Assembly (NCBI RefSeq): GCF_015353075.1
Contig: NZ_CP064188.1
Location: forward strand, 1,860,001-1,924,000
From: Rhizobium sp. 007
Lineage (GTDB): Bacteria > Pseudomonadota > Alphaproteobacteria > Rhizobiales > Rhizobiaceae
Direction of reading: 5' to 3'
Length of the DNA: 64,000 nucleotides
Position numbers and translations under genes: made by a program. The first letter of the stretch is position 1, and each line of letters starts with the position of its first letter. The notes under the pieces are model-generated. The model had not been told where the DNA came from and ran no database searches. It worked only from the letters and a program-made list of their open reading frames with translations. Of this stretch, positions 53,433 through 62,159 are shown one piece after another.

Positions 53433-53921
53433 CAACGGACCGGGCCTTTTGGCTTCTCACCTGCTCCGTGGCGTGATCGCAAAAGAACGACCGGCCGTGG
53501 CCAGCAAGTCGAAATACCGTTCTGGATGGGCGGGTCGTCCCGGCGGACCGGATATCCTTTGAAACGAAGCCAATCCGAGGTCGTTTTCGAACCAACAGCG
53601 CGAATATGCTGCGAGACCGTCGCCTGTGGTCGTCATGCATTCCAAAGTGTGTTCGCGCCTGCGGCGCCGAACAATTCAAAAGGCTGACTGTTTTCAGATT
53701 GCCGCCAGAACACGATTTGAGACGGTCAATTATCCACCGCCCGCGGGTCCTGGCGGAGCGACCACGCCGTAAACTGCAGACATGGGCAGCTTTAGCCCGC
53801 CGGGGTAGTATTTGGATCGACAGTTCAATCAGGAGAGCGGCAACGGGGTCGCCGGGAATTCTTCTCGAAACTCGTGCGAACCATCAGCGGTCGACCATAA
53901 TGGTCGATAGCTACCGCGAGT
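53433..53921. other. Intergenic stretch between the lipoprotein and response-regulator genes
   Basis: About 490 bases between convergent genes. Short frames on both strands lack supporting features. It ends with a perfect palindrome (53891-53907) just beyond the response-regulator stop. Confidence 0.45.
53891..53907. promoter_or_regulatory. Perfect palindrome downstream of the response regulator
   Basis: TCGACCAT-A-ATGGTCGA is a seventeen-base perfect palindrome, 15 bases beyond the minus-strand stop at 53922. There is no T run after it. It could be a protein-binding site or the stem of a weak terminator. Confidence 0.4.
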
Positions 53922-54686
53922 TCAGGTTCGAGCCCGCCTGCGATGCCTGTCGCGCGGGCTTTCATGCAATCCATCAAGCCACTCCTGCACCTCTGCCTCA
54001 GCCCGCTCGAGAGCGCTGTAGTTCAGGAGTTTGCGCAGGAAAGCGACCGCAACGGCGCGGGCGCGGAGATTGAAGCGGCCGTCCTCGTGGTCGTCGCCGG
54101 CGGTCTGGTAGACGTCCAGCTTGTCGTAGAGCTGCTGCAAGCGGTTCTGCACGCTGCGCAACGAGAGGCCCCGACGCTTGGCGATGGCCCGGTCCGTGAG
54201 GCCCAGCGCGATGTCGACGAGGATCTCGTATTCGGAATCGGTGAAGCCGTTCGTCTGGCCGAGGCTCTTCTGCTGCAGGCCCCGCACCTCGCGGTCGATG
54301 ACGCACTGGCTCTCGATGAAGATCGAGCGTAGCGCAAGCTTCAGCCGCTCGTCGGAGGCGGATTTGAGCACATAGCCATAGGCGGCGCCGTCCGGCACGA
54401 TGCGGGAGACGCCGCGCACATAGGCCTCGTCCGAGTAATTCGACCAGAACAGGATGCGGGTCTCCGGCCGCTCCTTCCAGATCGTGCGCGCCGCCTCGAT
54501 GCCGTTGCGGCTCGCCATCTGCAAGTCCATGACGATATGTGCCGACTTGTGGTCGCGGGCGAGTTTCTCGCCGACGGTTCCGTTTTCCGCCTCGATCACC
54601 GTGTCGCATTCCGGCAGGGCCGCGTTGACCGCCTCGTGCAGATAGGACCGGTGCAGCGGGTCGTCCTCGACGATCAGAACCTTCAT
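53922..54686 (-). CDS. NarL/LuxR-type response regulator
   Basis: A 254-residue response regulator. The receiver begins MKVLIVEDDPLHRSYLHEAV; the phosphoacceptor aspartate is in HIVMDLQMASRNG and the conserved lysine in YGYVLKSAS. The C-terminal LuxR helix-turn-helix reads LTDRAIAKRRGLSLRSVQNR. A basic and disordered tail (SPRDRHRRRART) ends the protein. It starts 13 bases after the histidine kinase. It probably controls the divergent sugar ABC operon. Confidence 0.88.
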   Translation of the reverse strand: MKVLIVEDDPLHRSYLHEAVNAALPECDTVIEAENGTVGEKLARDHKSAHIVMDLQMASRNGIEAARTIWKERPETRILFWSNYSDEAYVRGVSRIVPDGAAYGYVLKSASDERLKLALRSIFIESQCVIDREVRGLQQKSLGQTNGFTDSEYEILVDIALGLTDRAIAKRRGLSLRSVQNRLQQLYDKLDVYQTAGDDHEDGRFNLRARAVAVAFLRKLLNYSALERAEAEVQEWLDGLHESPRDRHRRRART

Positions 54687-54699
54687 CGTGCCCTTCTCC

Positions 54700-55944
54700 T
54701 CAGTTTGACCCGCTCGCCGGGTCGTGCGGCACGAGCGGCAGCACGACGCGCACCACAGTCCCGCGATTGTTGTGGCCAGGCCCGGTCGTGAAGCGCGCCG
54801 AGATGAGCCGCGCACGGGTCTTCATGTTGTCGATGCCTCCGCCGATCCGTCCCCGCGTCTTGGCGAGCCCGCTCCCGTCGTCGGAGATTTCGATCGACAG
54901 CCGGTCGTCGTCGGCCTCGAGCCGAACCATGACGGCCAGCGGGGCGGCATGGCGCACCGCATTGTTGATCGCCTCCTGCGCGATACGGAACAGCGCGACG
55001 CTGACAGTCGGTTCCAGTCGCTCCAGTGCGCCGTGCGTCTCGTCGACGAGGCCCCATTCGATGCCCGATCCCGTGTCGCGGGTCGATCGGTCCAGATGAT
55101 GCTCGATCGCTTGGGCGAGGCCGAAGAGCTGGAGCACGGAGGGTTTTGCCTGCTCGATGATTTGCCGCAGATCCTGCATGCAATGCTGGAGGGAACGGGA
55201 GATGGGCTCCAGCGCCTCGGGCGCCACCTCGGCGTTGCGCGACAGCCGATCGATCCGGCGGGCGAGCCGCGTCAGGTCGGCGAGCGTCTGGTCGTGCAGG
55301 TCCATGCCGATCCGCTGGCGTTCCTGCTCCAGTGCTTCGGTCAGCTTCAGCGCGCCTTGTCGCAACCCCTCCTCGCGGGCGCGGGCTTCCGCCTCCACGA
55401 TGGCCGAGCGCTGCGCCTGCTCGGCCGCCTGCAGCGCGAAGAAATAGGGCGTCAGCAGGTCGGCGATGATGCGGGCGCGTTCGATATCCTCCATCGTATA
55501 GACATCTGCCTTTTGCGACGAACAGGAGAGCGCCGCGATGATCGTGCCCTGCACCTTCATCGGTACATGCAAGCGGCTCCTCAGCGACTGTTCGACGATC
55601 GGCCGCTTGAACGCGCCCTCGAAATGGAAACGCGGGTCCGTCATGGCGTCGTCCGCCAGGAGAAAGTCCACCTCGCCCCAGAGCAGCGAGCGGATGGGGC
55701 TGTTGACCACCGGCGCGCCGGCAAGGTCGCCCCAGGCAGTCTCGATGCCCGTCTCGTAGGCCGTGTGGTAGTTGCCGCCCTCAAGGAGCACACAGACATC
55801 GAGATGATCGTGCGGGATGATATGGGCGACCTCGGCCGCGACTGAACGGATGGCCGAGCGGAAGTCGAGCTGGCCCGCGAGCAGCCGGGAAATGCCGAGA
55901 TAGTGGTCGAACATGGCTGCGGGTGCGAGATGCAGCATTGTCAT
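54700..55944 (-). CDS. Soluble GAF-domain histidine kinase (NarX/DegS type)
   Basis: A 414-residue kinase with no membrane segment. A GAF-like sensor occupies roughly residues 20-170, a coiled coil follows, then the HisKA_3 dimerisation region with the phosphorylated histidine in QRIGMDLHDQTLADLTRLA (around residue 220). The ATP domain is C-terminal (QEAINNAVRHAAP, ISDDGSGLAKTRGRIGGGID). GGGAGGAA precedes the start. It senses a cytoplasmic signal and passes phosphate to the regulator behind it. Divergent placement to a sugar transporter suggests a sugar or its metabolite as signal. Confidence 0.88.
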   Translation of the reverse strand: MTMLHLAPAAMFDHYLGISRLLAGQLDFRSAIRSVAAEVAHIIPHDHLDVCVLLEGGNYHTAYETGIETAWGDLAGAPVVNSPIRSLLWGEVDFLLADDAMTDPRFHFEGAFKRPIVEQSLRSRLHVPMKVQGTIIAALSCSSQKADVYTMEDIERARIIADLLTPYFFALQAAEQAQRSAIVEAEARAREEGLRQGALKLTEALEQERQRIGMDLHDQTLADLTRLARRIDRLSRNAEVAPEALEPISRSLQHCMQDLRQIIEQAKPSVLQLFGLAQAIEHHLDRSTRDTGSGIEWGLVDETHGALERLEPTVSVALFRIAQEAINNAVRHAAPLAVMVRLEADDDRLSIEISDDGSGLAKTRGRIGGGIDNMKTRARLISARFTTGPGHNNRGTVVRVVLPLVPHDPASGSN

Positions 55945-56220
55945 TTCCTCCCCGAGACGGCAGCAGGCTCCTCAACCCGCCGCGATCGCTTCGCAGTAAG
56001 CGCCCGCGGAAGCGCCGCCGTCTTGCGGAAACCCGCAGCTTGTTGCGCAAAACCCGCAAACGACTTGCCGCCTTGCCCCTATACAGGCCGGTCGATCTCC
56101 CGCATCCTGCCCTTACTGAGAGGAGGATGCTCAGTGCAAGAACAATTTTCACTCGAACCCATTTTGGGCAGGCAGGAGTGAAGCGATCCGCTGACCGGCG
56201 CGATCATGAGGGAGAGAGAC
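55945..56220. promoter_or_regulatory. Divergent control region of the two-component and sugar ABC operons
   Basis: Two related motifs lie here: TTGCGGAAACCCGCA (56023-56037) and TTGCGCAAAACCCGCA (56043-56058), with AAACCCGCA starting at 56029 and 56050, 21 bases apart. Each has inverted arms (TGCGG...CCGCA and TGCG...CGCA). They suit binding of the NarL-type regulator on one face of the helix. A further inverted repeat, GCATCCT (56102) with AGGATGC (56124), lies nearer the binding-protein gene. Confidence 0.5.
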
Positions 56221-57237
56221 ATGACAATCCGTAAGATGCTTCTGGCATCGGCCGCTATAGCTTGCGCCGCGATGCCCGTTTCCGCCTTTGCCGAGACTTC
56301 GGCAAAGAAGATCGCCCTGTCCAACAACTATGCCGGCAACTCGTGGCGCCAAGCCATGCTGACGAGTTGGGGAAAGGTGACGGGCGAGGCCGTGAAGACT
56401 GGCGTCGTTGCCGCAGCCGACGCTTTCACCACCGCCGAGAACCAGGCGACGGAACAGGCCGCGCAGATCCAGAACATGATCCTGCAGGGCTATGACGCGA
56501 TCGTGCTGAACGCCGCCTCGCCGACGGCGCTAAACGGCGCGGTCAAGGAAGCCTGCGACGCCGGCATCACCGTCGTTTCCTTCGACGGCATCGTCACCGA
56601 ACCCTGTGCCTGGCGCATCGCCGTCGACTTCAAGGAAATGGGCCGCAGCCAGGTGGAGTACTTGTCTAAGAAGCTCCCAGACGGCGGAAACTTGCTCGAG
56701 ATCCGCGGCCTTGCCGGTGTCTTCGTCGACGACGAGATTTCGGCGGGCATCCACGAGGGCGCCAAGCAGTTTCCGCAGTTCAAGGTAGTCGGCTCCGTTC
56801 ACGGAGACTGGGCGCAGGACGTGGCGCAGAAGGCTGTTGCCGGCATCCTGCCAAGCCTGCCCGACATCGTCGGCGTGGTGACGCAGGGCGGCGACGGCTA
56901 TGGCGCGGCCCAGGCGATTGCCGCGACCGACCGGAAGATGCCGATCATTGTTATGGGCAACCGCGAAGACGAACTGAAGTGGTGGAAGGAGCAGAAGGAC
57001 GCGAAGGGCTACGAGACCATGTCCGTATCCATTGCGCCGGGCGTCTCCACGCTTGCCTTCTGGGTCGCCCAGCAGATCCTCGACGGCAAGGAGGTCAAGA
57101 AGGACCTCGTCGTGCCCTTCCTGCGCATCGACCAGGACAATCTCGAAACGAACCTCGCCAATACCCAGGCCGGCGGCGTCGCCAACGTCGAATACACGCA
57201 GGAAGATGCAGTCAAGGTCATCGAGTCGGCAAAGTAA
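56221..57237 (+). CDS. Sugar ABC transporter binding protein
   Basis: A 338-residue periplasmic binding protein of the ribose family (peripla_BP_4). The signal peptide is RKMLLASAAIACAAMPVSAF; the domain begins KKIALSNNYAGNSWRQAMLT and includes MILQGYDAIVLNAASPTALN and VTQGGDGYGAAQAIAATDRK. The ATG at 56221 follows GGGAGAGAG. It heads an operon with an ATPase, two permeases and a lactonase-like gene. The ligand is unknown; the lactonase suggests a sugar that is oxidised to a lactone. Confidence 0.87.
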   Translation: MTIRKMLLASAAIACAAMPVSAFAETSAKKIALSNNYAGNSWRQAMLTSWGKVTGEAVKTGVVAAADAFTTAENQATEQAAQIQNMILQGYDAIVLNAASPTALNGAVKEACDAGITVVSFDGIVTEPCAWRIAVDFKEMGRSQVEYLSKKLPDGGNLLEIRGLAGVFVDDEISAGIHEGAKQFPQFKVVGSVHGDWAQDVAQKAVAGILPSLPDIVGVVTQGGDGYGAAQAIAATDRKMPIIVMGNREDELKWWKEQKDAKGYETMSVSIAPGVSTLAFWVAQQILDGKEVKKDLVVPFLRIDQDNLETNLANTQAGGVANVEYTQEDAVKVIESAK

Positions 57238-57251
57238 ATCTCCCGGCGACT

Positions 57252-57279
57252 GCCGCGCGGCCGCAAATGGCCGCGTGGC
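57252..57279 (+). terminator. Intercistronic hairpin between binding protein and ATPase genes
   Basis: GCCGCGCGGCC (57252-57262) pairs with GGCCGCGTGGC (57269-57279), eleven pairs including one G-T, followed by ATTCTTT. In ABC operons such hairpins let the binding protein be made in excess over the membrane parts by partial termination or mRNA protection. Confidence 0.6.
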
Positions 57280-57303
57280 ATTCTTTGCGAGCAGGCGGGC
57301 AGC

Positions 57304-58755
57304 ATGAATGACGTATTGAAGGCCGTGATCGCAGTCGATGGCGCCAAGGTGAGCTTCGGCGCGGTCAGGGCACTCGACGGCGTGACGCTCCATGTCATGC
57401 CGGGCGAATGCGTCGGGCTCGTCGGACATAATGGAGCTGGCAAGTCCACGATCGTCAGCGTGATCAACGGCGGCCTCACACCGCACGAAGGAATCGTCGC
57501 GAGCGACGGCGAGCGGCTGGAGCGCTATGGCATCAACGTCGCGCGTGCCCGCGGCGTGCGTTGCGTCTTCCAGGAACTTTCGCTCTGCCCCAACCTCTCC
57601 ATCGTCGAGAACGCGCGCATCATGCATCGCGATCTCGGTGGCTTTGGCTGGCGGAGGCGTGCCGCAAAAATCATTGAGAAGAGCCTCGACACCGTCTTTC
57701 CCGGCCATGGCATCGATAGCACCCGGACCGTGGGAGATCTCTCGATCGCCGAGCGGCAGATGGTCGAGATCGCCATGGCGTTTTCCGACGCCGGCATTCC
57801 GCCGCGGCTAGTGATCCTCGACGAACCGACCTCGTCGCTCGATGCAAGCCTTGCTCGCCAGATGCTCGACCATGTCCGCCGCTTCGTTGTCGCGGGCGGG
57901 TCCGTCATCTTCATCTCGCATATCCTGCACGAGATCCTCGAAACCTCCGACCGCATCGTCGTCATGAAGGACGGCCGCGTTGTCGCCGAACGTCCGGCGC
58001 ACGGCTTCGACCATCATGGCGTCGTGGAAGCCATGGGCACCGTTGCGAAAGAGGAGACCGGGCAGCGCTCGGCGCGCGAACAGTCCACCGCTCCGCTCAT
58101 TCTGTCTCATCAGGCAGCGGGTCTTTCCTTCATGGCGCGCAAGGGCGAGATCATTGGACTGGCGGGTCTGGCGGGCCACGGGCAGACCGAGCTCCTGCTC
58201 GCCCTGCATGCCTCCCAGTCCGGCAACTGGCTGCCTGAGCGTGATCCGCTCGTCACCTTCGTCGCCGGCGACCGCCGCCTCAACGGCGTCTTCGAGCTGT
58301 GGAGCATCCTGCGCAACTTCTCCATCGCATCGCTCGGCGACCTGTCCCGGCGCGGCCTCATCCTCACAAGCGAAGAGGGGACGAAAGGCGCCGACTGGAA
58401 GCGGCGGATCGAGATCCGCACGCCCGATATGAACAACCGCATCCTGTCGCTTTCCGGAGGCAACCAGCAGAAGGTACTCTTCGCGCGCGCGCTTGCGACG
58501 CGCGCTCCGATTGTCCTGATGGACGATCCGATGCGCGGCGTCGACATCGGGACCAAGCAGGAGGTCTACGCGATCATCCGCGAGGAAGCGGCGCACGGCC
58601 GCACCTTCATCTGGTACTCGACGGAGATGGACGAGGTCCGCCTCTGCGACCGCGTCTACGTCTTCCGCGAGGGCCGTATCGCGGCCGAACTCGCCGGCGA
58701 CGCCGTCAACGAGACGAACATTATCGCCGCCTCCTTCGAGGGGGTCGCCGCATGA
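57304..58755 (+). CDS. Sugar ABC transporter ATP-binding protein
   Basis: A 483-residue double ATPase of the RbsA family. The first half has Walker A GHNGAGKST, signature LSIAERQMVEIAMAF and Walker B VILDEPTSSLD. The second has GLAGHGQTEL in place of Walker A, signature LSGGNQQKVLFARAL and LMDDPMRGVDIG. The Asp-Asp in the second Walker B, where most have Asp-Glu, suggests that site is weakly catalytic, as often in this family. ATGA overlap couples it to the next gene. Confidence 0.88.
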   Translation: MNDVLKAVIAVDGAKVSFGAVRALDGVTLHVMPGECVGLVGHNGAGKSTIVSVINGGLTPHEGIVASDGERLERYGINVARARGVRCVFQELSLCPNLSIVENARIMHRDLGGFGWRRRAAKIIEKSLDTVFPGHGIDSTRTVGDLSIAERQMVEIAMAFSDAGIPPRLVILDEPTSSLDASLARQMLDHVRRFVVAGGSVIFISHILHEILETSDRIVVMKDGRVVAERPAHGFDHHGVVEAMGTVAKEETGQRSAREQSTAPLILSHQAAGLSFMARKGEIIGLAGLAGHGQTELLLALHASQSGNWLPERDPLVTFVAGDRRLNGVFELWSILRNFSIASLGDLSRRGLILTSEEGTKGADWKRRIEIRTPDMNNRILSLSGGNQQKVLFARALATRAPIVLMDDPMRGVDIGTKQEVYAIIREEAAHGRTFIWYSTEMDEVRLCDRVYVFREGRIAAELAGDAVNETNIIAASFEGVAA

Positions 58756-59699
58756 CGTTCCGGCTCTCGTCCGACGCCATGCGTCTTGCCATTCCCGCCC
58801 TGTCGCTGACGATGCTGCTCGCCGCCGTCTTCTGGCTGCAGCCCCGCGCCATGAGCTATGTCGGGCTCAACCTGCTATTCAACCTGGCTGTGCCCATCGC
58901 TCTCGCGACGATCGCCCAGATGCTGGTGATGGCCGTGAACGATCTCGATCTATCGATGGGCACCTTCGTCAGCTTCATCGCCTGCGTAACCGCGACCTTT
59001 CTGCGGGATGCCCCCGTGACCGGCGTTCTGATCCTTGCCGGCGCGATCGCGACCTATGCGGCGCTCGGCGTCGTCATCCATCTGCGCAACCTGCCGTCCA
59101 TTGTCGTGACCCTCGGCATGAGCTTCGTCTGGGGCGGCCTTGCAGTACTGCTGCTGCCGTCACCGGGCGGGCAGGCGCCGGACTGGGTGCGCTGGCTGAT
59201 GACCGTCAAGCCCCCGTTGGCGCCGATGGCTATCGTCGCCAGCATTGTCGTCGCCGCCGTCGCCCATCTCGTCGTCATGCGGTCCTCGCTCGGCGTGCTT
59301 ATCCGCGGCATCGGCGGCAACCAGCGCTCTGTCGAGCGCGCCGGCTGGTCGATTGTCGGGGCGCGCGCCGCCGCCTATGGCCTTGCCGGCTTTTTCGCGG
59401 TTCTTGCTGGCATTGCCCTCGTCGGCCTGACCACCTCAGCCGATGCTAATATCGCGCTGCGCTACACGCTGCTGTCGATCGCCGGCGTGATCCTCGGTGG
59501 CGGCGAGTTCATCGGCGGCCGCGTCTCCCCTATCGGTGCCGTAATCGGCGCGCTGACGCTGACGCTCGCCGGCTCGTTCTTGTCCTTCCTACGCATCTCG
59601 CCGGACTGGCAGATCGGGGCTCAGGGCGCGATCCTGATCATTGTGCTCGCGCTCCGCCTGATGCTGAACCGCCTCGAGAAGCGGGAGAAACGCCGATGA
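58752..59699 (+). CDS. Sugar ABC transporter permease 1
   Basis: A 315-residue RbsC-type permease. The family loop is VNDLDLSMGTFVSFIACVTA, followed by NLPSIVVTLGMSFVWGGLAV and a late RVSPIGAVIGALTLTLAGSF. The start at 58752 overlaps the ATPase stop by four bases. The operon has two different permeases, so a heterodimeric channel is likely. Confidence 0.87.
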   Translation: MTFRLSSDAMRLAIPALSLTMLLAAVFWLQPRAMSYVGLNLLFNLAVPIALATIAQMLVMAVNDLDLSMGTFVSFIACVTATFLRDAPVTGVLILAGAIATYAALGVVIHLRNLPSIVVTLGMSFVWGGLAVLLLPSPGGQAPDWVRWLMTVKPPLAPMAIVASIVVAAVAHLVVMRSSLGVLIRGIGGNQRSVERAGWSIVGARAAAYGLAGFFAVLAGIALVGLTTSADANIALRYTLLSIAGVILGGGEFIGGRVSPIGAVIGALTLTLAGSFLSFLRISPDWQIGAQGAILIIVLALRLMLNRLEKREKRR

Positions 59700-60646
59700 C
59701 CCCCCTCCTGCGCCTTTTCGGCAAACCCTGGATCTGGTCGTGGTTTGCCGCCTTTATCGTGTGGTTCCTGACGATCATGGTGACGCTCGGCGCCAGCACG
59801 CTCGGCCTATCGCAGGCCGCGCTCACCTTCGCGGCCTTCTCGGTCATCGTCGGGATCGGCCAGATGTTCGTCATCACGCTCGGTCCCGGCAACATCGATC
59901 TCTCGGTTCCCGCCACCATGACGCTTGCCGGCACGGTGGCGCTGAAGCTTATGAATGTCGAAAACGGCATGATCCTGCCCGGCCTTCTTGTTGTCATCGT
60001 CATCGGCCTGGTCGTCGGCCTCTGCAATTACGCGCTCATCAAGGCGCTGCGCATTCCGCCGATCATCGCGACGCTTTCCATGAGCTTCATCGTGCAGTCC
60101 GCCGCGATCTGGACGAATCGGGGATTGCGCATCAAGCCTCCGAGCGTGCTTGCGGAGTTCACCACGTCGAACACGCTCGGCGCGCCCAACGTGGCGATCG
60201 TCGCGCTCCTCATCTCGATCCTCGCCTGGTTCCTGCTCGAGAAGACGATCTACGGGCGCTGGATCTCAGCAATCGGCCAGAGCATGCCGGCCGCGCGCAT
60301 GGCGGGCATACCGGTCGACGGCACGCGCTTCGTAACCTACCTTTTCTGCGCCGTGCTCGCATCGGTCGCAGGTTATCTGCTCGCCTGCTTCTCCGGCGGC
60401 GCAGCGCTCAACATGGGCTCGGAATATCTCCTGATGTCGATCGCCGTCGTCGTCATCGGCGGCACGGCGGTCGCCGGCGGCGATTCCAACGTGCCGGGCA
60501 TCTGGGGCGCATCGCTTTTCATGTTCCTGGTCGTTTCCATGCTCAACACCTACGGGCTCGGCGCGGGCATCCGCCTCATCATGACCGGCCTCATCATCAT
60601 CAGCGTCATCATGCTCGCCGGCGGTCGCCGGCCTGGCATGCGATAA
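59696..60646 (+). CDS. Sugar ABC transporter permease 2
   Basis: A 316-residue RbsC-type permease with the loop LGPGNIDLSVPATMTLAGTV and IPPIIATLSMSFIVQSAAIW. It overlaps permease 1 by four bases. Sequence differs clearly from permease 1, supporting a heterodimer rather than a recent duplication. Confidence 0.87.
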   Translation: MTPLLRLFGKPWIWSWFAAFIVWFLTIMVTLGASTLGLSQAALTFAAFSVIVGIGQMFVITLGPGNIDLSVPATMTLAGTVALKLMNVENGMILPGLLVVIVIGLVVGLCNYALIKALRIPPIIATLSMSFIVQSAAIWTNRGLRIKPPSVLAEFTTSNTLGAPNVAIVALLISILAWFLLEKTIYGRWISAIGQSMPAARMAGIPVDGTRFVTYLFCAVLASVAGYLLACFSGGAALNMGSEYLLMSIAVVVIGGTAVAGGDSNVPGIWGASLFMFLVVSMLNTYGLGAGIRLIMTGLIIISVIMLAGGRRPGMR

Positions 60647-60660
60647 ACGGAAAGACCGCC

Positions 60661-61575
60661 ATGGCCGAGGCCGACATCTACGAAATCCACGACCCGCGCT
60701 TCCGGCAGATGATCGTGATGAGCGCCGGTCTCGACGAACTCTATTCCGGCTGCCGCTGGGCGGAGGGTCCCGTCTGGTTCAACGACGCGAACCAACTCCT
60801 GTGGAGCGACATTCCCAACCAGCGCATGTTGCGATGGACACCCGAGAGCGGCGTCTCCGTCTATCGGCAACCGTCCAACTTCACCAACGGCCATACGCGC
60901 GACAGGCAGGGACGGCTCATCTCCTGTGAGCATGGTACGCGCCGCGTCACACGCACCGAGGTCGACGGCTCGATCACCGTGCTCGCCGACCGTTTCGAGG
61001 GCGCACGGCTCAATTCGCCGAACGACGTGGTGGTGAAGTTCGACGGCACGATCTGGTTCACCGATCCCACCTACGGCATCATGTCGGACTACGAAGGCTA
61101 TCGCGCGGAGCCGGAGCAACCGACCCGCAACGTCTACCGGCTCGATCCGACGACCGGCGAGCTTGCGGCGGTCGTCACGGATTTCATCCAGCCGAACGGC
61201 CTTGCCTTCTCGCCCAACGAGACAATCCTCTACGTGGCGGATTCGGCAGCAAGCCATGACGAAAGCCTACCGCGTCACATCCGCGCTTTCGACGTGGTCG
61301 ATGGCAGTCGGCTCGCGAACGGCCGTGTCTTCTGCCTCATCGACAACGGCATTCCAGACGGCATCCGCACAGACGTGAACGGAAACCTCTGGTCGAGCGC
61401 CGGTGATGGCGTGCATTGCTTCGACCCGACGGGCAAACTGATCGGCAAGATCCGCGTACCGCAAACCGTCGCGAACCTCACCTTCGGCGGGCCCAAACGC
61501 AACCGGCTGTTCATCGCGGCCACCCGCTCGCTCTATGCACTTTACGTCGCTGTGACCGGCTCTCAGCTGCCATAG
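60661..61575 (+). CDS. SMP-30/gluconolactonase family protein
   Basis: A 304-residue six-bladed beta-propeller of the SMP-30 family, expected to open a sugar lactone in a metal-dependent way. Metal and active-site motifs include CRWAEGPVWFNDANQLLWSD (Glu), RLNSPNDVVVKFDGTIWFTD (Asn, Asp), QPNGLAFSPNETILYVADSA and IPDGIRTDVNGNLWS (Asp). It is the last gene of the sugar ABC operon, 14 bases after permease 2. It implies that the imported sugar is oxidised to a lactone, but no dehydrogenase for that step is in the window. Confidence 0.88.
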   Translation: MAEADIYEIHDPRFRQMIVMSAGLDELYSGCRWAEGPVWFNDANQLLWSDIPNQRMLRWTPESGVSVYRQPSNFTNGHTRDRQGRLISCEHGTRRVTRTEVDGSITVLADRFEGARLNSPNDVVVKFDGTIWFTDPTYGIMSDYEGYRAEPEQPTRNVYRLDPTTGELAAVVTDFIQPNGLAFSPNETILYVADSAASHDESLPRHIRAFDVVDGSRLANGRVFCLIDNGIPDGIRTDVNGNLWSSAGDGVHCFDPTGKLIGKIRVPQTVANLTFGGPKRNRLFIAATRSLYALYVAVTGSQLP

Positions 61576-61623
61576 GATCATGAATTGCCTTGACAGGATT
61601 TGAACTAAAGACCCGTCATTCCG

Positions 61624-62059
61624 ATGACGACGGCCGACCGGATCGTTGTAATGCGAGATGGTTACGTCGAACAGATTGGATCGCCGCTCGAGCTCTATGA
61701 CCGACCAGCAAACCTGTTCGTTGCCGGTTTCGTCGGTTCGCCTGGTATGAACTTTATCAAGGAACGATCAGCGCTTCGGGACCACTCGAATTCGTTGCCG
61801 ATGGAGGCGCAGGCGCCGGTTCTGGGAATGTGTCGATGGCGAGAGGAAAAGAAGTCATCTATGGCATCCGTCCAGACCGCCTGGCCAATCAGGGAGAAAC
61901 AAGCGCCAAGGTTCGGTGATCGAACCTCCAGGCGCCGAGACTCAATGGGCACGTTCGAGAGCGGCTTGACCTGCGAGCAGGCGATGTCATCGCCGTAAAA
62001 CCGATCTCACGAAAGTGCATCTTTTCGATGCGAAGACAAAGCGGCTATCAGCGAGCTAA
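61624..62059 (+). pseudogene. Decayed MalK/UgpC-type sugar ABC ATPase, C-terminal part
   Basis: The first frame reads [20 protein letters not shown] then [20 protein letters not shown], exactly the post-switch segment of MalK/UgpC ATPases. After frameshifts, further pieces of the regulatory domain appear in order: IYGIRPDRL near 61860, [12 protein letters not shown] near 61918, and LRAGDVIAV with VHLFDAKTKRL up to a stop at 62057-62059. Walker A, signature and Walker B are absent. It is a clear remnant. Confidence 0.75.
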
Positions 62060-62159
62060 TACGGCACGGGCTTAAGGCCGGCGGGTAGCACACGTCAAAT
62101 GAGATACAGTCATCGACTGGCGTAAACTTCGGCGGCAACTGCTACCTTACCCATCGACT

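Noticed and set aside
54724..55845. A 373-codon plus-strand frame opposite the GAF histidine kinase.
   Set aside because: No recognisable domain, whereas the minus strand encodes a complete kinase.
56530..57708. A 392-codon minus-strand frame opposite the sugar-binding protein and ATPase genes.
   Set aside because: It crosses two well-supported plus-strand genes and has no ribosome-binding site or family features.
59740..60660. A plus-strand frame extending the lactonase-like protein far upstream.
   Set aside because: It is the arginine- and histidine-rich shadow of permease 2. The start at 60661 gives the usual SMP-30 length.
61588..61625. A stretch whose reverse complement (TTCAAATCC followed by a CGTCA/TGACG hairpin) resembles part of a tRNA.
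   Set aside because: The bases flanking the T-loop-like sequence do not pair, and the hairpin loop has six rather than seven bases. No acceptor stem or D-arm could be found.
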